Source: Candidatus Nitrosopumilus limneticus (GTDB lineage Archaea; Thermoproteota; Nitrososphaeria; Nitrososphaerales; Nitrosopumilaceae). Taken from it: 64,000 bases of DNA. The stretch is from NCBI GenBank assembly GCA_022117465.1, contig JAHCGZ010000004.1, positions 79,355 through 143,354 of the forward strand, written 5' to 3'. Positions 1 to 9,938 of the stretch are shown here, one piece after another. Each line of letters opens with the position of its first letter. Positions within the stretch are counted from its first letter, which is position 1. The translations under genes were made by a program, and so were the position numbers. A model generated the notes under the pieces. It was not told the DNA's origin, made no database searches, and saw nothing but the letters and a program-made list of their open reading frames with translations.

Positions 1-30
1 AAATATCAACCAGTGGAGAGAAAATATTAG

Positions 31-462
31 ATGACTAAAGATGAAAATCGGGGGGGCATAAAAGGAATGGTTAATCCTAGACGTTATGGAATTGAACGTA
101 TTGCATACTTGTTAATGCGATTTAGTGGATTGGGATTGTTAGGTTACTTTATTGCACATGTTTATGAAACAAGTAATATTTTACGAGGTCGAATGGGATG
201 GGATGAATTTCTTGCATTAACTCAAACCACCGAAGGTCATATTTTTTTAGCACTTGTAATTGGAATGTGTGTTTTTCATACTGGAAATGGAATCAGAATT
301 ATGTTGGGTCATGGTGGTGTTGGTGTAGGAAAACCTGCTAGACCAGATTATCCTTATGATCCAGCTTCTCAAAATTATAGACATAAAATAGGAATCTACT
401 CTTCCATTCTTCTTGCAGCTGTGGCAATGATGTATGGATTAGCAGTAATGTTTGGTGAATGA
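31..462 (+). CDS. sdhC: Succinate dehydrogenase cytochrome b / membrane anchor subunit (SdhC-like)
   Basis: Multi-TM small protein directly upstream of a second TM protein and an SdhB-type Fe-S subunit. Confidence 0.8.
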   Translation: MTKDENRGGIKGMVNPRRYGIERIAYLLMRFSGLGLLGYFIAHVYETSNILRGRMGWDEFLALTQTTEGHIFLALVIGMCVFHTGNGIRIMLGHGGVGVGKPARPDYPYDPASQNYRHKIGIYSSILLAAVAMMYGLAVMFGE

Positions 463-808
463 TATGAAAGAAAGTACAATAATGAAAATTCATTATGGAA
501 CTGCTTTAGCATCAGTTGGTTTAGTTGCTGTTCATATTTTGATGCGCCTTACTACAGGATTTGCGGATTCTTTAGAATATGAAAACGTTATAGCCAATTA
601 TAGATCTGTTCCATATGTTATAATGCTTGAATTAATTTTGATACTACTTTCAGTACATGGATTTAATGGATTAAGAGTTATCATGTTAGAATTAAAACAA
701 GGTAGGGTATATGAGAAAGCCGTATCATACGGCTGTGTGGTTGCAATGATTGGTTTGATCGGATATGGTTCAAGAACAATTATTATTACAAATATGGGAA
801 TGGTATAG
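452..808 (+). CDS. sdhD: Succinate dehydrogenase membrane anchor subunit (SdhD-like)
   Basis: Small TM protein between sdhC and sdhB; likely start is an internal ATG. Confidence 0.72.
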   Translation: MVNDMKESTIMKIHYGTALASVGLVAVHILMRLTTGFADSLEYENVIANYRSVPYVIMLELILILLSVHGFNGLRVIMLELKQGRVYEKAVSYGCVVAMIGLIGYGSRTIIITNMGMV

Positions 809-811
809 AAG

Positions 812-1579
812 ATGGCTCAAGTATCTAGTATTCCAGAGGAACAAGCATCATTACCATTATCTGCATCAAAATCTATTCTTTTAAGAATTTCAAAATTTAA
901 TCCAGAATATGACAAATCAAGTAAATTTATGGAATTTACAATTACTTATAAAAAATGGACTACTGTATTAGAAGCAATACTTGATGTCAAAAAACATTTT
1001 GATCATTCAGTAGCTGTTCGTTATTCTTGTAGACAAGCCTCATGTGGTTCTTGTGGTATGTTGATTAATGGAAAACCTAGATTAGCATGCTTTACTAAAA
1101 TTAGTGAATTAGATTCTGATGTTGTTACTGTTGAACCTATGAATAATTTTCCCATAATTCGTGATTTAACCGTTAGATTTGAAAAATTATTTGAGTCACA
1201 TCAAAAAATTAAACCCTATTTGATTCGTAATGACACTGAACTAGAATCTGATGAAAGAGAATTTTTACAATCTCCTAAAGAATTAGAACAATACATACAA
1301 TTTGCAAATTGTATTAAATGTGGTTTATGTAATTCTGCATGTCCAACTATGGCTACTGATTCCTCGTTTGTAGGACCTCAGGCATTAGCACAGGCATATC
1401 GCTATGTTGCAGATAGTAGAGATAAAGGAAAAGATACTAGACTAAACATAGTTGATGATTCTCACGGTATTTGGAGATGTCATTTTGCTGGTTCATGCAG
1501 TCAGGTATGTCCAAAAGGAGTTGATCCTGCTATGGGAATTCAATTCCTTAGAGGATATTTGTTAGGATTTAGAAGTTAA
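812..1579 (+). CDS. sdhB: Succinate dehydrogenase/fumarate reductase iron-sulfur subunit
   Basis: YSCRQASCGSCGM (2Fe-2S) and CIKCGLCNSACP / CSQVCPKGVDP motifs. Confidence 0.95.
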   Translation: MAQVSSIPEEQASLPLSASKSILLRISKFNPEYDKSSKFMEFTITYKKWTTVLEAILDVKKHFDHSVAVRYSCRQASCGSCGMLINGKPRLACFTKISELDSDVVTVEPMNNFPIIRDLTVRFEKLFESHQKIKPYLIRNDTELESDEREFLQSPKELEQYIQFANCIKCGLCNSACPTMATDSSFVGPQALAQAYRYVADSRDKGKDTRLNIVDDSHGIWRCHFAGSCSQVCPKGVDPAMGIQFLRGYLLGFRS

Positions 1580-1920
1580 TCCGTTTTTTTTGGGAGTTGA
1601 CTTATTTTTTTAGGATTTGGACTTTTGTTAACTTGATTGTTAATTTGTTCTGCCATAAAATGATTTGATACATTTACTTTGACATCATCTACACCATCCA
1701 CTTTTAAAAGATTATCATGTACATCTTGACAAATTTTGAAACCAAATACCGCTGGACAAAAAGGACTAGTTAGATGCAAATCTACCTTGACATTACTATC
1801 ATTAATGTCAACTTCATCAATTAACTCCAATTCCACAATTGATGTATTGATTTCAGGATCTACTATCTTTGATAATTCATCAAAAATTTTGACCCTAAGT
1901 AATTTGATATCTTGACTCAT
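1576..1920 (-). CDS. MIP18/DUF59-family iron-sulfur assembly-type protein
   Basis: DPEINTSIVELELIDEV and LTSPFCPA motifs typical of DUF59 proteins. Confidence 0.8.
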   Translation of the reverse strand: MSQDIKLLRVKIFDELSKIVDPEINTSIVELELIDEVDINDSNVKVDLHLTSPFCPAVFGFKICQDVHDNLLKVDGVDDVKVNVSNHFMAEQINNQVNKSPNPKKISQLPKKTD

Positions 1921-1965
1921 GTCGAAAAATCATTTATGCTATATATAACCATTTTAGAATTATAG

Positions 1966-3426
1966 GTGATGTATCGTTCACGACTTGGTAATGATTTAAA
2001 CAATATCACTTTGGATTATATTTCATCAATAGATGATGATTCTGAAATTGCTTTGTATGATATCATAGGAAGTCAGGCTCATACAGTAATGTTACTTGAA
2101 AATAAAATTATAAATAGAAATGATGCAAAAAAAATTCTATCCTCTTTAGAAAGTCTAAAAAATGAAAAATTTAATTCTTCATCTGGAGCAGAAGATATTC
2201 ATGAATTAATTGAATCACTTGTAATTAAAAAATCTGGTATGACAAGTGGTGGAAAAATGCACACCGCAAGATCTCGAAATGATCAAGTTGTTTTAGATAT
2301 GAGAATGAAAATTAGAGATGACATTAATATTATTTGTAATTGTCTTTTAGATACCATTGAATCATTTGTATCTGTTTCAAAAAATCATCAAAAAACAATA
2401 ATGCCCTTTTACACTCATCTTCAACAAGCTCAAGCCGGTTTGTTTTCTCATTATCTTTTAGCTCAAGCCGATACCCTGTCTAGAGACTTTCAACGCTTGT
2501 TTGATACTTTTAAAAGAATTAACTTAAGCCCTCTTGGAGCTGGACCTGTTGGAGGAACAAGTATCTCTATTGATAGACATAGTACTGCAAAAATGTTGGG
2601 CTTTGATGGACTTGTTGAAAATTCTCTTGATGCAACAAGTACACGTGATTTTGTCGCAGAATATGTTGCAATGATTTCAATTTTAATGACAAATCTAAGT
2701 AGAATTTCTGAAGATTTTATAATTTGGTCTACATCTGAATTTTCTTTTATTGAATTATCGGATGAATTTACATCACCATCAAGTGTAATGCCTCAAAAAA
2801 AGAATCCGGATATTTTAGAATTAACTAGAGGTAAAACTGCAGAAATCATTGGCAATCTAACTGCAATTTTAACTACTATCAAAGGATTGGCTTCAGGTTA
2901 CGGCCGTGATTTGCAACAAATTAAATCATCTATTTGGTCAACATCAAAAATATCTATCAGTGCATTATTAATTATAAAATCAATTGTTCTAACTATGAAA
3001 GTAAATGAAAAACAAATGAAAAAAATAACTGAATCCAGTAATCTAATTGCATTGGATATTGCCGAGAAATTAGTAAAAGAAGAAATTCCATTTCGAGTGA
3101 CTCACAAAATTGCAGGAGTTTTAGTTCAATTAGCACATAATTCTAAAAAACCAATTTCCAAACTCACTGCTTTGGAAATCAAAAAATCTGTAGTTGGAAC
3201 TAATGTGGATCCTAAAATTGTCTCAAAAATTATCTCTACTACTAGTATTATTTCATCTCTTGAGGATAGAAAATCATTTGGTTCTTCTGGATATGCTGAA
3301 CAAAAAAGAATGATATCTGATAGAATTCAAAAAATCAATACTTGGAGATCTGATATGTCTCAAAGAGAAAATCAAATCAAATCATCTCTTAATGAACTCC
3401 AGAAAACAGTTAATCAGATTATCTGA
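1966..3426 (+). CDS. argH: Argininosuccinate lyase
   Basis: Fumarase/lyase signature SSVMPQKKNPD; HTARSRNDQV. Confidence 0.95.
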   Translation: MMYRSRLGNDLNNITLDYISSIDDDSEIALYDIIGSQAHTVMLLENKIINRNDAKKILSSLESLKNEKFNSSSGAEDIHELIESLVIKKSGMTSGGKMHTARSRNDQVVLDMRMKIRDDINIICNCLLDTIESFVSVSKNHQKTIMPFYTHLQQAQAGLFSHYLLAQADTLSRDFQRLFDTFKRINLSPLGAGPVGGTSISIDRHSTAKMLGFDGLVENSLDATSTRDFVAEYVAMISILMTNLSRISEDFIIWSTSEFSFIELSDEFTSPSSVMPQKKNPDILELTRGKTAEIIGNLTAILTTIKGLASGYGRDLQQIKSSIWSTSKISISALLIIKSIVLTMKVNEKQMKKITESSNLIALDIAEKLVKEEIPFRVTHKIAGVLVQLAHNSKKPISKLTALEIKKSVVGTNVDPKIVSKIISTTSIISSLEDRKSFGSSGYAEQKRMISDRIQKINTWRSDMSQRENQIKSSLNELQKTVNQII

Positions 3427-3438
3427 CTAATACAAAAG

Positions 3439-3515
3439 TGGCGGGTCTAGAGGGATTCGAACCCTCGACAACCGGATTAAAAGTCCGGTGCGCTACCTGG
3501 CTGCGCCATAGACCC
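3439..3515 (-). tRNA. tRNA-Lys (TTT), CCA encoded
   Basis: Reverse complement GGGTCTA...CCGGACTTTTAATCCGG...GGTTCGAATCC...TAGACCCGCCA folds as a cloverleaf with anticodon TTT. Confidence 0.95.
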
Positions 3516-3611
3516 ACAAAAAAAATTATTCTCGTGTATAATTTAGTCTTTTACAAATTCATATTTTATGTCAGAAACTTTTAATCTAGGATTTTGATTC
3601 ATAGTACTAGT

Positions 3612-3689
3612 GCCCTTGTAGTATAGTCCGGTCTAGAATTCGACCCTGTCACGGTTGAGACGCGTGTTCAAATCCCGCCGAGGGCGCCA
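3612..3689 (+). tRNA. tRNA-Asp (GTC), CCA encoded
   Basis: GCCCTTG...CGACCCTGTCACGGTTG...GTTCAAATCC...CGAGGGCGCCA; anticodon GTC. Confidence 0.95.
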
Positions 3690-3793
3690 TTATTTCTAAT
3701 TATTTTAGTAGATCATATTTATTTGAATTTTAAATTATTTTTAAGATATTTCTTACACGAATATTAAAATTCAGGGAATTTTAGATAAATTTA

Positions 3794-4510
3794 TTGTCTA
3801 AAGAGGAAAAAGAATATGAAATAGACGCAAAAACTATAGAAGAAACTAAATCTGAAGAACCATCAACTGAAGAAATTAAAAAAGTTGATCAAGTAAAAAT
3901 TGAAGCAGAATCAAAATCTGCTCAAGAAGCAGCAGCTAAAGTAGAGATGAATCTAAAAGCAGTTGCTGAGGCAGAAGCTGCGCTAAAACTTGCCCTTGAA
4001 AAAGCAAATGCAGCAAGAGCAGAATTAGAGAAAGCAGCAGAACAGGAATACAAAATAATTGCTGCTGAAGTTAAAGCAGATACTGCAAAAAAAGCAGATT
4101 TTACATTCAACCGAGGGGGTGAAGAAATTTTTAGAAGAGATATGAGTGAGCCTGAATTTTGGTTAGATAAGAAAGATAGATTCCCAAGACCTATACTTTC
4201 AGCAGAAGAACAAGAATTTATTACAAGAAAAGCTGAGACGCCTCAGGATCAAACTCCACAATATAATCCACAACATGTTCTTAGTCCAGAATATGGGGGT
4301 GTTTCAAATTATGAACGTGGTGTAGATTCTTTCTTAGATGAATTAAAAGATAAACTTGCTAAATTAAAAAAAGATCCTGAATCAACTAAAAAGCAAATAC
4401 ATGCAATAGAAAATGAAATTACTTATTTGGAATCGATACATGAAAATTATTATATTGGAATGAATGTTTTTCGAACTGCAAAAGGCGGAAGGAATAAAAT
4501 TAATGCATAG
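3794..4510 (+). CDS. Hypothetical Ala/Glu/Lys-rich coiled-coil protein
   Basis: Long ORF with TTG start; AAAKVEMNLKAVAEAEAALKLALEKANAARAELEKAAEQE heptad-like helix. Confidence 0.75.
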   Translation: MSKEEKEYEIDAKTIEETKSEEPSTEEIKKVDQVKIEAESKSAQEAAAKVEMNLKAVAEAEAALKLALEKANAARAELEKAAEQEYKIIAAEVKADTAKKADFTFNRGGEEIFRRDMSEPEFWLDKKDRFPRPILSAEEQEFITRKAETPQDQTPQYNPQHVLSPEYGGVSNYERGVDSFLDELKDKLAKLKKDPESTKKQIHAIENEITYLESIHENYYIGMNVFRTAKGGRNKINA

Positions 4511-4525
4511 GTTTGGTATGATTAA

Positions 4526-5602
4526 ATGAATCATGTAATTTTTGATGTAATGAATGCTAGAGTAACTTACAAAAACGTTCCAATTCATGAATTATCTAAA
4601 TTTGCTTTCAAAAATGTTGAAGAAGCAGCCAAGACATTTAAAAAAATTCCTGGTGTTGATGAATGTATAATTATTCAAACTGCAAGTAGAGTTGAAATTT
4701 TTACTGTTAGTAATACTGAAACTATTGATTCTCCTGATGCAAGAAGAATTGAAGGTAAAACTCTCATTTTAAATCAAGTTAAAAATACTTGGATTTCTTT
4801 AACTGGATTAAAACAAATTGATATTGATCACTTTGATCAAACGATTGAAGTTTACAAAAGTGATGATGTTTATCTTAATCTTTTAAGATTAGGGTCTGGC
4901 ATTGATTCATTTGTTATTGGTAAACCTGAAGTATTTGATGAAATTGTTCAATCATTATCTCATGCAAAATCCGTAGGTACATCAGGTACAGTTCTCAATA
5001 AATTATTTGAAAACGTAATTCGATTATCTACTATAATGAGAGATACTACTGGAATTGCAAAAAATATTGTATCTCTTGGTGATACTGCAGTAAAATTAGT
5101 TGAAGAAAAAGCAGGTTTGGATCCAAAGAAAAAAGTATTGTTAATTGGTACTGGTAATCCTGCTGCTTTAGTTGCCAAATCTCTAAACAAAAAAGGAATC
5201 TTTTATGATGTAGCAAGTAGAAGTATTGAGCGTGCAACAGGATTCACTGTTATTGTAGGTGGAACTCCTGTATCTTTTGATGATGTATTGTCGACATTTG
5301 ATAAATATGATATAATTTTTGTCGCAACAACATCTGATTATTTTTTAATTACATTTGATAGAATTAGAATCGTAATGGAAGAAAAGAAAAAAGGTACATT
5401 GATTTTAGATTTATCTGATCCTAGAACTGTAGATGAGAGTATAACTGCTCTTCCTGGAATCAAATTACTATTTAGAGATCAAATTACTGAAATTTATGAA
5501 GAAAGTGTAAAAGATAGATCTACTATTGTTCCTGCAATAGAAAAAATTATTGAAAAAGAATTACCTATATTATCTGCTAGAATGAGAAGATTAGATGCTT
5601 AG
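4526..5602 (+). CDS. Glutamyl-tRNA reductase-like protein (catalytic Cys motif not conserved)
   Basis: Overall HemA architecture (N-domain, RVEIF motif, GTGNPAALVAKSL Rossmann, C-terminal helix), but TASR replaces TCNR. Confidence 0.8.
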   Translation: MNHVIFDVMNARVTYKNVPIHELSKFAFKNVEEAAKTFKKIPGVDECIIIQTASRVEIFTVSNTETIDSPDARRIEGKTLILNQVKNTWISLTGLKQIDIDHFDQTIEVYKSDDVYLNLLRLGSGIDSFVIGKPEVFDEIVQSLSHAKSVGTSGTVLNKLFENVIRLSTIMRDTTGIAKNIVSLGDTAVKLVEEKAGLDPKKKVLLIGTGNPAALVAKSLNKKGIFYDVASRSIERATGFTVIVGGTPVSFDDVLSTFDKYDIIFVATTSDYFLITFDRIRIVMEEKKKGTLILDLSDPRTVDESITALPGIKLLFRDQITEIYEESVKDRSTIVPAIEKIIEKELPILSARMRRLDA

Positions 5603-5606
5603 TATT

Positions 5607-5771
5607 TTATTTTTGTTTTCTTATTAGAAACTGAATTAACGCTTCTTTTGAATAATCAATTCCGTGAACTTCTTCAGTATGAATTCTAAAATCTTGTATC
5701 ACTTTTTCTTGTTCCCCCTCTGCTTTAAAATTACACTCAAAACCATAATCATTGCACTTTAGTATCGGCAT
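5607..5771 (-). CDS. DUF1059-like small protein (54 aa), absent from the ORF track
   Basis: Hand translation MPILKCNDYGFECNFKAEGEQEKVIQDFRIHTEEVHGIDYSKEALIQFLIRKQK; C-D-x-G-x-x-C and H-x-x-E-x-H-G-I pattern of DUF1059. Confidence 0.75.
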   Translation of the reverse strand: MPILKCNDYGFECNFKAEGEQEKVIQDFRIHTEEVHGIDYSKEALIQFLIRKQK

Positions 5772-5847
5772 ATTTTTGTGAAAATTATATCCGTATAAAA
5801 ATTAAGATATTTTTAATTTTATGATACTATTATAAAAAAAATAAATT

Positions 5848-6690
5848 TTATCCGTAAGATTCGTATTTAATTCCAAAACTACCGTCAGATTTCTTTTCAT
5901 GTTCTGTGACAAAACCTTGCGGACCTAAATGATCAATTACGCCGTCAATTGTACCTTGATAGCCACAAATGTAGATAATTGTATTTTCTGGAGTCAATTT
6001 CTCGCCAACCATCTCTTCAATTGGTGATAAGCCTGTTTTTTTATCTGGTTTAAAAAATGATTCAACTCTACCTACATGACCGTTCCAAGATCTGTTAAAG
6101 AATTCTTTTGGTCTACTTATTGCTGCCCTATATCTAAAATTCCATTTATCTTTTCCTTTTTTCTCACTTTCTAATTCCATATCTGTTAAGAGACGTTTGT
6201 AGCTTAATTCATCAATATAACTTGCACCATGCAAAATTATAATTTCTCTGGTATCATTAGTATCGTGGAAATGTTTTGCAAATGCAATAAATGGCGCTAA
6301 ACCAGTTCCTCCACCTACACAAATTACTCTTCTATTATCTTTTTGACCGTTATGTAATTTATCGCTAATCAGTAATGCTGCTCCTGTTGGATCCCCCAGC
6401 ATAACCTCATCACCAACACTTAGATAAAATAATTCAGTTGTTACTCGTCCAGGAAGTGGTTTTCTAACCCATCGAATTACAAATTCAAAATAATCTCTAT
6501 TTTCAGCATGTGATGCAATTGAATATGCTCTTCTAACTATTTTTTTTTCTGCTGGAATTGGAAGACCAATTGTTAAAAATTGCCCAGTTCTGTATTCTGG
6601 CATTCCATTTTCTGGAACCAATCGTATAATAACAAGATCCTCTTTTATTAATTCTCTGTAGACAACCTTTGCCTTCATTTCAGTAACCAT
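5848..6690 (-). CDS. Ferredoxin-NADP reductase family oxidoreductase (FAD/NAD-binding)
   Basis: RRAYSIAS FAD motif, GGGTGLAPFIA NAD(P) motif, C-terminal IYICGYQGTIDGV. Confidence 0.85.
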   Translation of the reverse strand: MVTEMKAKVVYRELIKEDLVIIRLVPENGMPEYRTGQFLTIGLPIPAEKKIVRRAYSIASHAENRDYFEFVIRWVRKPLPGRVTTELFYLSVGDEVMLGDPTGAALLISDKLHNGQKDNRRVICVGGGTGLAPFIAFAKHFHDTNDTREIIILHGASYIDELSYKRLLTDMELESEKKGKDKWNFRYRAAISRPKEFFNRSWNGHVGRVESFFKPDKKTGLSPIEEMVGEKLTPENTIIYICGYQGTIDGVIDHLGPQGFVTEHEKKSDGSFGIKYESYG

Positions 6691-6769
6691 ACAACGATGT
6701 TTCCCGTTACTTTGGTTAAATATATTTCTCTTATAAAATAATCCTAATATTGATTTAATTACTAAAATT

Positions 6770-7567
6770 CTAATTAATTTGAGACATTATTTCATCAAGA
6801 ATTTTTTGATTTGCTGCAGCAATGAATGAAACTCTTGTTTCATAACTTAAATCTGCATCTAGTTGATTCAAATTTGCATCTAATAGTAAGCCTCCTGCCT
6901 CTTTCACAATGATACATCCTGCGGCAATATCTTGAATTCTAATTTTATCTCTAAAGTCAATAAAAACATCCATTAAACCTCTTGCAAACAACGCCATTTC
7001 TAATGCATTAGCTCCAAAATGTCTTGTATGATTATGATTTTGAAATATTCGAGTCATTCTTTGCATTAATTCATTAGATGCACCAGATGTGTTTATCCCA
7101 ATGATTTTGTAGATTGGTTCTTTTTGTTGAACTTTAATTTGTTTTTTATTTAAAAATGCACCTTTGTTTTTTGAAGCCCAGTACATATCTCCATTTGTTA
7201 AATCTGTTATTACACCATCTGTAATTGAACTAAGTTTATTTTCTGTTGCAAATGCCAATGAACTACAAAAAAATGGTACTCCACGTACTGCATTAGCAGA
7301 ACCATCAATTGCATCCATTATGATGTATCCTTTCGGGTTATCTGATAATTCAACTCTACCACATTCTTCACCTAACACAACACATTGAAAATTAATTTCT
7401 TTTAGATAATCTAAAACAGTTTTTTCAGCAATTATGTCGATATTTCTTGAGATATCTCCTCCTGCACCTCTTCCAAAATCTCCTGCAGCATCATCTGTTC
7501 CTGCAAGATCTTTTACATTTTTATAAATTTGATTTGAAGCTTCACGAAGAATTTCTATAATTTCCAT
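6770..7567 (-). CDS. Inositol monophosphatase family protein
   Basis: LGEECG, MDAIDGSANAVRGVPFFCSSLA and AGGLLLD motifs. Confidence 0.88.
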   Translation of the reverse strand: MEIIEILREASNQIYKNVKDLAGTDDAAGDFGRGAGGDISRNIDIIAEKTVLDYLKEINFQCVVLGEECGRVELSDNPKGYIIMDAIDGSANAVRGVPFFCSSLAFATENKLSSITDGVITDLTNGDMYWASKNKGAFLNKKQIKVQQKEPIYKIIGINTSGASNELMQRMTRIFQNHNHTRHFGANALEMALFARGLMDVFIDFRDKIRIQDIAAGCIIVKEAGGLLLDANLNQLDADLSYETRVSFIAAANQKILDEIMSQIN

Positions 7568-7644
7568 AAAAAAATAATTTTTCTTTCGTAATTTAAGTGA
7601 AGAAACTTTTTATTTTGAAAGCATAAATAACAACAAATTGGATT

Positions 7645-8772
7645 GTGTTCATGAGTGGAAAGGATGAATCAATTTTTAGTAAAAGTGCATTAATGGGAAC
7701 TAAACCTGGAAAACAAATCATAAAACAAGGTTTGTTTAAATCAAAAGGTTTCCAACAATTTAATCATTATAAACAGGAAGCAGAAGATGAATTTCCTGCA
7801 TTTGCTCAAAGATTTGCAAAAAATCTTTTTGATCAAATTAATTCAGATGATTCTCCAAATACAACTCAACAACAATTTGCAGAAGAAGTTGGTTCTGCAG
7901 AAATTATTTTAAATTCTTCTGAAATTGAGCCTATAAAATCTAAATTGCAAGACTTTGACACTTTACATGATAGGGTTCTTAGAATTTTAAATTCAAATTT
8001 TGTCAAAATGACATTTCCTGTATTTAATGGTCTTTTTGATGCATCCACAGATTATTTTAATGATGACAAAAATACTACAATGAGACAAGATATTGTTGAT
8101 GGTCATATTATTGCAATTGATCTTAGTGAACCAATGGATAGAATTGTAGACAAAGATGAAGATTTAGAATATTTGGATGATTACAAATTGATGAATCCAT
8201 ATATTTTGAAACTTGCTAGAGAAAAAATCTCAAAGGGTGGAGATGATGTCCTTAAACAATTTGAAGAAGGTTTCAAGCAAGCAAGAATTGGACAATATCT
8301 TGATACAAAATTAAAGGATAAACCTACAGAAATTACAAAAGAAGAATTAGTTGAAAGTTACAAAAAATATCGTTCGGTAATGGGTACTGCTGGTAGAAAT
8401 ATGGCATTGAATCGTGCACCACTAGCTGATATTTTTTACACTGGAATGGCAAAAGCAGCTGAATCTGTTGGATGTGGAAATGAAATTGAAGATAGTATTA
8501 GAGATAGAGCAGCAAAAATTCCTTCTTGGCCATTATTTTATTCATTAAAAATGAATGATGTAAAAAGTGGATTTGAAGAAACAATGCATCACAGTCAATC
8601 ATATTTACGTGAAGCAAGAGATGCTCTTGAGAAACTACCTGAAAAATTTTCACATACAAAGTTCTTAGAATTTTTATTTCTAACCGTTGAACATTATAAT
8701 GAATTTTGGTATAAAAAATTACAAGAAAAAAACATCTGGTCAGATTTGAACAAAAATCTTCCAACTAAGTGA
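7645..8772 (+). CDS. Conserved-looking hypothetical protein upstream of rfcL
   Basis: 375-aa ORF with consistent codon usage; no family recognised. Confidence 0.8.
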   Translation: MFMSGKDESIFSKSALMGTKPGKQIIKQGLFKSKGFQQFNHYKQEAEDEFPAFAQRFAKNLFDQINSDDSPNTTQQQFAEEVGSAEIILNSSEIEPIKSKLQDFDTLHDRVLRILNSNFVKMTFPVFNGLFDASTDYFNDDKNTTMRQDIVDGHIIAIDLSEPMDRIVDKDEDLEYLDDYKLMNPYILKLAREKISKGGDDVLKQFEEGFKQARIGQYLDTKLKDKPTEITKEELVESYKKYRSVMGTAGRNMALNRAPLADIFYTGMAKAAESVGCGNEIEDSIRDRAAKIPSWPLFYSLKMNDVKSGFEETMHHSQSYLREARDALEKLPEKFSHTKFLEFLFLTVEHYNEFWYKKLQEKNIWSDLNKNLPTK

Positions 8773-8780
8773 TAAAATTG

Positions 8781-9938
8781 ATGTGGTCTGAAAAATATCG
8801 ACCTCAGAAGATTTCTGATATGTTGGGTAATGAGGAACCACGGGAAACAATTATCCAATGGTTTGCAAAATGGAAAAAAGGAACAAAACCTCTTTTGATT
8901 GTTGGACCTCCTGGGATTGGGAAAACTACTATTGCATATCTTTTAGCAAAACAATTTGGTTATGACATGATTGGACTTAATGCCAGTGATGTCAGAAGTA
9001 AATCTAGAATTAATGAAATTCTTACACCTGTTTTAGGAAATGTCAGTGTTCTAGGAACTCCTATGATCTTTATTGATGAAGTTGATGGAATCCATGGTCG
9101 GGGAGATTATGGTGGTGCATCCGCACTTGTTGATATTTTAAACAAACCTAATGTGCCTATTTTACTTGCAGCTAATTATGATGATTCAGATAAAATGCAA
9201 AGTATCAAAAAAGCAGTAACAACAATATCATTTAAAAAAATTCCACCAAGATTATTGCGTGTTTATTTAGATAATATATTAAAAAAAGAAAATGAAAAAC
9301 TTAGTCCTGGTTCTTTAATCAAAGTAATTGATAAATCAAGAGGAGATATTCGTTCTATGATCAATCTCACTCAATCTCTGATAACAGGATTTAATCCTCA
9401 AACAGAAAATTTGTTTGAGATTCTAAATATTGAAAATGGAGTTAATGCATTTTTCAAAGCAAACTCCATTGAGGAAGCTAGAGGTGTTTTATATTCAATA
9501 CAAATTGATCCTAGAGAAAAAATTAATGCGTTTTATTCTAGTATCGTGACTAGTGATTTAGATAATGTTTCACTTGCAAAATATTTAGAAATTATTTCTA
9601 ATGCCGATATGTTATTTGGAAAAATTATGAAAACACAAAATTGGAGATTGTTGCGCTATCTTAATGATATTTTAATTAATTTATATCAAAAGGATGATAG
9701 AGTACGATATTCTAAATATAATTTGTCATGGCATTTACTTAATAGAATTCGTTGGGACAGTGCAAAAATTCAATTATTATCTTCTCTAATGGCAAAAAAA
9801 TTACATCAATCTTCAAGCTCATTTGTAACATTATGTATGCCATATCTTTTATTTTGTATTAAAAATAAAACTTTGGAATTAGAATTAGAAGAAACATTTG
9901 GTGATATTATTGATAAGGAAATTGAATTGATACAATGA
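8781..9938 (+). CDS. rfcL: Replication factor C large subunit
   Basis: WSEKYRPQKISDMLGN, GPPGIGKTT Walker A, FIDEVDGI Walker B; ATG at 8781 preferred over GTG at 8769. Confidence 0.92.
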   Translation: MWSEKYRPQKISDMLGNEEPRETIIQWFAKWKKGTKPLLIVGPPGIGKTTIAYLLAKQFGYDMIGLNASDVRSKSRINEILTPVLGNVSVLGTPMIFIDEVDGIHGRGDYGGASALVDILNKPNVPILLAANYDDSDKMQSIKKAVTTISFKKIPPRLLRVYLDNILKKENEKLSPGSLIKVIDKSRGDIRSMINLTQSLITGFNPQTENLFEILNIENGVNAFFKANSIEEARGVLYSIQIDPREKINAFYSSIVTSDLDNVSLAKYLEIISNADMLFGKIMKTQNWRLLRYLNDILINLYQKDDRVRYSKYNLSWHLLNRIRWDSAKIQLLSSLMAKKLHQSSSSFVTLCMPYLLFCIKNKTLELELEETFGDIIDKEIELIQ

